Origin: Tissierellales bacterium
GTDB lineage: Bacteria > Bacillota > Clostridia > Tissierellales > Tissierellaceae
Length of the DNA: 64,000 nucleotides
Assembly: GCA_014360205.1 (NCBI GenBank)
Contig: JACIXZ010000005.1
Location: forward strand, 100,722 to 164,721
Direction: 5' to 3'
A program made the translations under genes and the position numbers. Below are positions 60,890 through 64,000 of this stretch, piece by piece (positions within the stretch are counted from its first letter, which is position 1; each line of letters opens with the position of its first letter). The notes below the pieces were generated by a model. The model worked only from the letters and a program-made list of their open reading frames with translations. It was not told the DNA's origin and did no database searches.

Positions 60890-62725
60890 CTAAAGTTTTA
60901 TATATCTATACCCAAAAATTGTTTCTTCTCTTCCTATTAGTTTCTTTTTATATAGGTTTTCTAACTTTTGTGTAAATTCTTCTATAGTAAAACTTACCTT
61001 TTCGTCTTTCTCTATCTCTCTAATAGTGTCTAAAATATCCATCTCTGCAATCGGTAGTTTGTCTAATACTATCCTCATAAGTTTTTCATCATCTTCGTCT
61101 TTTTTCATCTTCAATTCATCGAATGGATTTTGTGTGTGAGGACTAATAGTGTATGCTGCTCTTATTCTGGCAAATATAGTTCTGCCTACTACTGCAGATG
61201 ATATGAAAACATCCCCTGTTCTCAAATATGGAAGTCTTTTGGCTTCTTCTGAAGTTATGTCCGTTTCCTCTTTGATGGTGTCGATATCAGATGCACGAAC
61301 AGTTCTAAATATTAGCTTTGTATTAAGTTGTGCAGTTATGGTTTCATCTAAAAGCGTAGGCCTCTGTGTAGCCAAAGCTAAAAACACTCCATATTTTCTT
61401 CCTTCTTGAGAAATTTCTTTTAATATTGATTTCGATGGAGATTCATACCCTTTAGGAGCAAAATTGTGAGCTTCATCAGTAACGACAATAAATGGAGGAA
61501 AGTATTCTGCTTCAGCTTTTTTGTATTGAGCATCTTTGAATTCTCTTCTCTTATGATAGATGTTATTTAACAAATATGTGCTATATACTTGTAAAATTCT
61601 CGTGCTTCCTTGAATAACTACTAAAAGTCCATCTTTTAAATAGTTCTCTATATCTCTTGAATCTTTAGAAAATATACCCTCATTATAAAGTCTTCTGAGC
61701 CTCCAAAGTATCCCTTTTACTGAATTGTATGGGCATGTTTTATCATATTGTGTGAATAGATCTTTCCTAAATTCCCAAGCTTCTTTTTCATCATTGTTTT
61801 TTGCATTGTCAATTTTTTGCTGAATACGTTGAATAGAACCTTCTTCTTGAGCTTCTGTAAGTGCTTGTAGTCTATTCGAAAAGCTTAAATACGAATCCCT
61901 GTTTTTAAATAAAACATCTACTACATTGTTCATCGCATCAGAGAGAGGACTTGAAGCATCTAATAGATTTTTTAAGTCTCCTGCAGATAAATCTTCAAAT
62001 TTGACCCCCACATGAACTCCTACTTGGAGACATTTGAAGCTTCCTTTAAAGTCTTTCTTCTCCTCCTTTAAGTATTCAGGAGTATCTGAAAAATCCATTT
62101 CATAATGGGGATCTAGAACTATAGTAGGAATTCCTTTTTGCATGAGTTCTTCTAAAAACACTCTAAGTCCAAATGATTTTCCTGAACCAGAGCCACCAAA
62201 TACGCCTATATGAGGATAATGATGCATTGACTTTAAATCCATAATATAGGGCAATTCTTTCTGTTTTACAAGCCCTTGTTCTTCAAAGGTATATAATAAA
62301 TCCTTATACTCTTCTTCGCATTCTTCATACAAAGTGTCTGTGTTTCGTATAACACCCAAACATAGTCCGTCCTCTATTTTAGTTCTAAGCATCAAATTTT
62401 TTATTTCACTAAACCTTGGAATCCTTACATCTGAGCCGGTTTCCACAGGATACAGCGCTTCCTCAAGCAATCTAAGTTTAGCTACATATATTGTCTCTTC
62501 ATCTACATCATATCCTAGAGCTTTCATGCTCTCAATGACTGAAGCATCTATAAAATCCCCATACACATTTAAAGGAATATATCTGTTAAAAGTTTGAGCT
62601 TCTACAACTTCTCCGATTAAATCTCCCTGTACGTCTTGCACAACTAAAAATTCGTTTATCCTAAAATTTCTCTCTTTCGAGCCAACATAAAATTCTTGTT
62701 GAGTAGTTATTCCCAATACTTTCAT
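60890..62725 (-). CDS. HerA-type hexameric ATPase / DNA translocase
   Basis: 611 residues. N-terminal HAS-barrel (about 1-110), RecA-like FtsK/HerA ATPase with Walker A GVFGGSGSGKSFGLRVFLEE (about 172-190) and Walker B PPFIVVTDEAHNFAPKGYE (about 392-410), then GVFLALATQRPTLLDETI and an arginine-bearing SDIDTIKEETDI region. HerA pumps DNA through NurA to resect ends in recombination. The partner NurA gene lies 11 bp upstream. Both precede the glycogen genes with no terminator between, an unusual linkage. Confidence 0.9.
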   Translation of the reverse strand: MKVLGITTQQEFYVGSKERNFRINEFLVVQDVQGDLIGEVVEAQTFNRYIPLNVYGDFIDASVIESMKALGYDVDEETIYVAKLRLLEEALYPVETGSDVRIPRFSEIKNLMLRTKIEDGLCLGVIRNTDTLYEECEEEYKDLLYTFEEQGLVKQKELPYIMDLKSMHHYPHIGVFGGSGSGKSFGLRVFLEELMQKGIPTIVLDPHYEMDFSDTPEYLKEEKKDFKGSFKCLQVGVHVGVKFEDLSAGDLKNLLDASSPLSDAMNNVVDVLFKNRDSYLSFSNRLQALTEAQEEGSIQRIQQKIDNAKNNDEKEAWEFRKDLFTQYDKTCPYNSVKGILWRLRRLYNEGIFSKDSRDIENYLKDGLLVVIQGSTRILQVYSTYLLNNIYHKRREFKDAQYKKAEAEYFPPFIVVTDEAHNFAPKGYESPSKSILKEISQEGRKYGVFLALATQRPTLLDETITAQLNTKLIFRTVRASDIDTIKEETDITSEEAKRLPYLRTGDVFISSAVVGRTIFARIRAAYTISPHTQNPFDELKMKKDEDDEKLMRIVLDKLPIAEMDILDTIREIEKDEKVSFTIEEFTQKLENLYKKKLIGREETIFGYRYIKL

Positions 62726-62736
62726 CTTTACACCCC

Positions 62737-63807
62737 TTATAGATTTCTTTTGTCTCTCTCAGAAATGAATAACCTTTCATAAATGCCCCGGTCTAGATAC
62801 TTTTCAAGCAAAGCTTCAATCAAATCATCTGATATCTTTACCTCTTTATCCACTATATCTAGAAACAGTGGAACTCCTCTTGAGTTTTCAGGTGTCAGCG
62901 TTATGATAAGCCTAGCCATATCGATTAATAAATCGCTTTGTTCTTCTATTATATCAATACCCACAACATTTGGGCTTAATGAGCTTCTAATAAACCCTGA
63001 ACTAAATCCACTTTGCTCTTTTTTGTTTAATTCATCATAAATTAGCAGCATTTCTTTATATTGAAGGGTTCCAAATAGCATTTCCCTATCGTAAATTAGC
63101 CCTTTAACATCTTTATTTTTGTTTTTTATTTCTTCTCCAATAATTTGAGTTTTTATGTCTTTAATCGTTCCAAATAATATCACGTTATTTAAAATACAAT
63201 AGTCTACTAGCTCTTTCCAAAGGTCTTTAGCATAAATTTTATACCGAATAAGGCCACCATCCATTATTATGGCAAAAGGTTTCTTTCTCTTGGCACTTTC
63301 TAGTGCTACTTTTATTTCAATTTGTGCTAATCTCCTGTTTTTTTCATCTATTTCTTCTTCAGCTATAATTTCAAGAGGATTGTTTTTTTCTTGTGATAAT
63401 AGCGGAGTATATATATCTGTAAGAAATACATCTTTTACTTCTCTATCAGTAGATTTTGCAAGCCCTTGGAAAAGTTCAATATAATGAGGAAAGCTACCGC
63501 CTTTTCTGTTTGTTGAACCGTCTACTGCAACTATTCCACCTTTTCTTTTTATCTCATTTAACTCATTCAAAGTTAATTTTTCCAATTTTAATATTGAGCC
63601 AATATTTTCTTCCAAAAATTTTCTCAAATCAAAATTTTTATCTAATATAGAAGAATATTTCCTTGTAATAACCTCATTTAGGCCAATTATCTTCGTTTTT
63701 AATTCCTCATTGATATCAAGCATACTCAGACCCCACTTTAATATATTATCGGCTAAATGCAAATTAAAATGAAACACTTTTATCTCTGTTAATATGTCAT
63801 TGTTCAT
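62737..63807 (-). CDS. NurA family nuclease
   Basis: 356 residues. NurA domain acidic residues are visible in GGIVAVDGSTNRKGG (about 90), FAIIMDGGLIRYK and the late PLFLDIVDKEVKIS. NurA is a Mn2+-dependent 5'-3' exonuclease and endonuclease that works with HerA. The start is uncertain: ATG 63807 has a weak upstream site, and ATG 63723 (MLDINEEL) is a shorter alternative. It is the first gene of the unit that runs to pulA. Confidence 0.85.
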   Translation of the reverse strand: MNNDILTEIKVFHFNLHLADNILKWGLSMLDINEELKTKIIGLNEVITRKYSSILDKNFDLRKFLEENIGSILKLEKLTLNELNEIKRKGGIVAVDGSTNRKGGSFPHYIELFQGLAKSTDREVKDVFLTDIYTPLLSQEKNNPLEIIAEEEIDEKNRRLAQIEIKVALESAKRKKPFAIIMDGGLIRYKIYAKDLWKELVDYCILNNVILFGTIKDIKTQIIGEEIKNKNKDVKGLIYDREMLFGTLQYKEMLLIYDELNKKEQSGFSSGFIRSSLSPNVVGIDIIEEQSDLLIDMARLIITLTPENSRGVPLFLDIVDKEVKISDDLIEALLEKYLDRGIYERLFISERDKRNL

Positions 63808-63842
63808 ATATCTTGTGAACTCTTTTACTTTAGTTGATGTTC

Positions 63843-63869
63843 TTCTCCCCTAGGGGAGAAGATTTTTTG
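63843..63869. repeat. Perfect 20-bp palindrome with T-run between nurA and the IS30 remnant
   Basis: CTTCTCCCCTAGGGGAGAAG (63843-63862) followed on the plus strand by ATTTTTT. It can act as a plus-strand terminator, yet no plus-strand gene precedes it; it may instead be near the end of the insertion sequence to its right. Confidence 0.6.
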
Positions 63870-63878
63870 CTTTTACTC

Positions 63879-64000
63879 TATGAATATTTTTTTAATTCTT
63901 CTTCAAACACTTCTCTTGCGCTTTTTCCATTTAATATTTTTCTCGGATAGTTATTTAGCCATTCTTGAATCTCTAAAATCTCTTTTGTACTGTATTTTGA
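63879..64000 (-). mobile_element. IS30-family transposase, C-terminal end (cut by window end)
   Basis: The last ~40 codons, stop TAG at 63879-63881, read IQEWLNNYPRKILNGKSA and then REVFEEELKKYS. This is the closing helix of IS30-family DDE transposases, where the pattern NN.PRK.L...T..EVF is conserved. The rest lies beyond the window, so whether the element is complete is unknown. Terminal inverted repeats cannot be checked. Confidence 0.8.

Noticed and set aside
1..64000. tRNA, rRNA or CRISPR arrays
   Set aside because: No TTCGA-loop plus acceptor-stem arrangement outside coding genes and no regularly spaced repeats were seen.

Overview
The window is AT-rich DNA from a Gram-positive, anaerobic, amino-acid-fermenting bacterium of the Clostridia/Tissierellia type (inference). 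The support is: three surface proteins with S-layer homology (SLH) domains, lipoteichoic-acid-synthase-like genes and no outer-membrane genes; a lysine-fermentation operon (kamABCDE-kdd) under a sigma-54 promoter; a HesB-like gene with an in-frame TGA that reads as selenocysteine; and a metG/tatD/rnmV/ksgA/veg/ispE/yabE gene set typical of Firmicutes. Spacing is tight, and TTG or GTG starts occur (30929, 42138, 52984).

Layout. 1-5095: the end of oppA, then oppBCDF, an oligopeptide ABC importer. 5091-8749: a cupin, a secreted 5'-nucleotidase with a LysM tail and a secreted protein of unknown function. 8902-32210: a cell-envelope block. It holds a chain-length regulator fused to a BY-kinase-like domain, a WbpM/PglF-type dehydratase, a Wzy/O-antigen-ligase-like protein, three SLH proteins (10403, 13403, 23193), the small DUF1659-DUF2922-YvrJ operon, a CtpA-type protease, one intact LtaS-like gene and one LtaS-like gene broken by a single in-frame TAA, and a BTAD-family regulator. 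32279-41249: the lysine-fermentation operon kdd-kamA-kamB-kamC-kamD-kamE. It has a consensus -24/-12 promoter and an upstream palindrome that recurs twice in front of the adjacent PAS/AAA+ sigma-54 activator gene.

41296-51046: mostly housekeeping and redox genes: ispE, veg, mgtE, the HesB-like selenoprotein candidate, a PF04020 membrane protein, a DUF1858 protein, a glutaredoxin, ksgA, rnmV, tatD, metG and, divergently, a YabE-like 3D-domain protein. Two RNA leaders stand out. The mgtE leader carries a 29-codon reading frame with two mutually exclusive 10-bp helices. The metG leader carries a very early intrinsic terminator with a competing helix.

51074-63807: one long minus-strand transcription unit, nurA-herA-glgB-glgC-glgD-glgA-(GlgP-like)-pulA. 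HerA/NurA are DNA-end-processing proteins; the rest make and trim glycogen. The GlgP-like protein has lost the PLP lysine and most active-site motifs, so it is probably a pseudo-enzyme. 63843-64000: a perfect 20-bp palindrome and the C-terminus of an IS30-family transposase that runs off the window.

The best candidates for something undescribed are the mgtE leader peptide system (44037-44164) and the conserved but active-site-dead glycogen phosphorylase homologue (53006-55228). Next come the selenocysteine HesB-like gene and the palindrome-based sigma-54 circuit for lysine fermentation.
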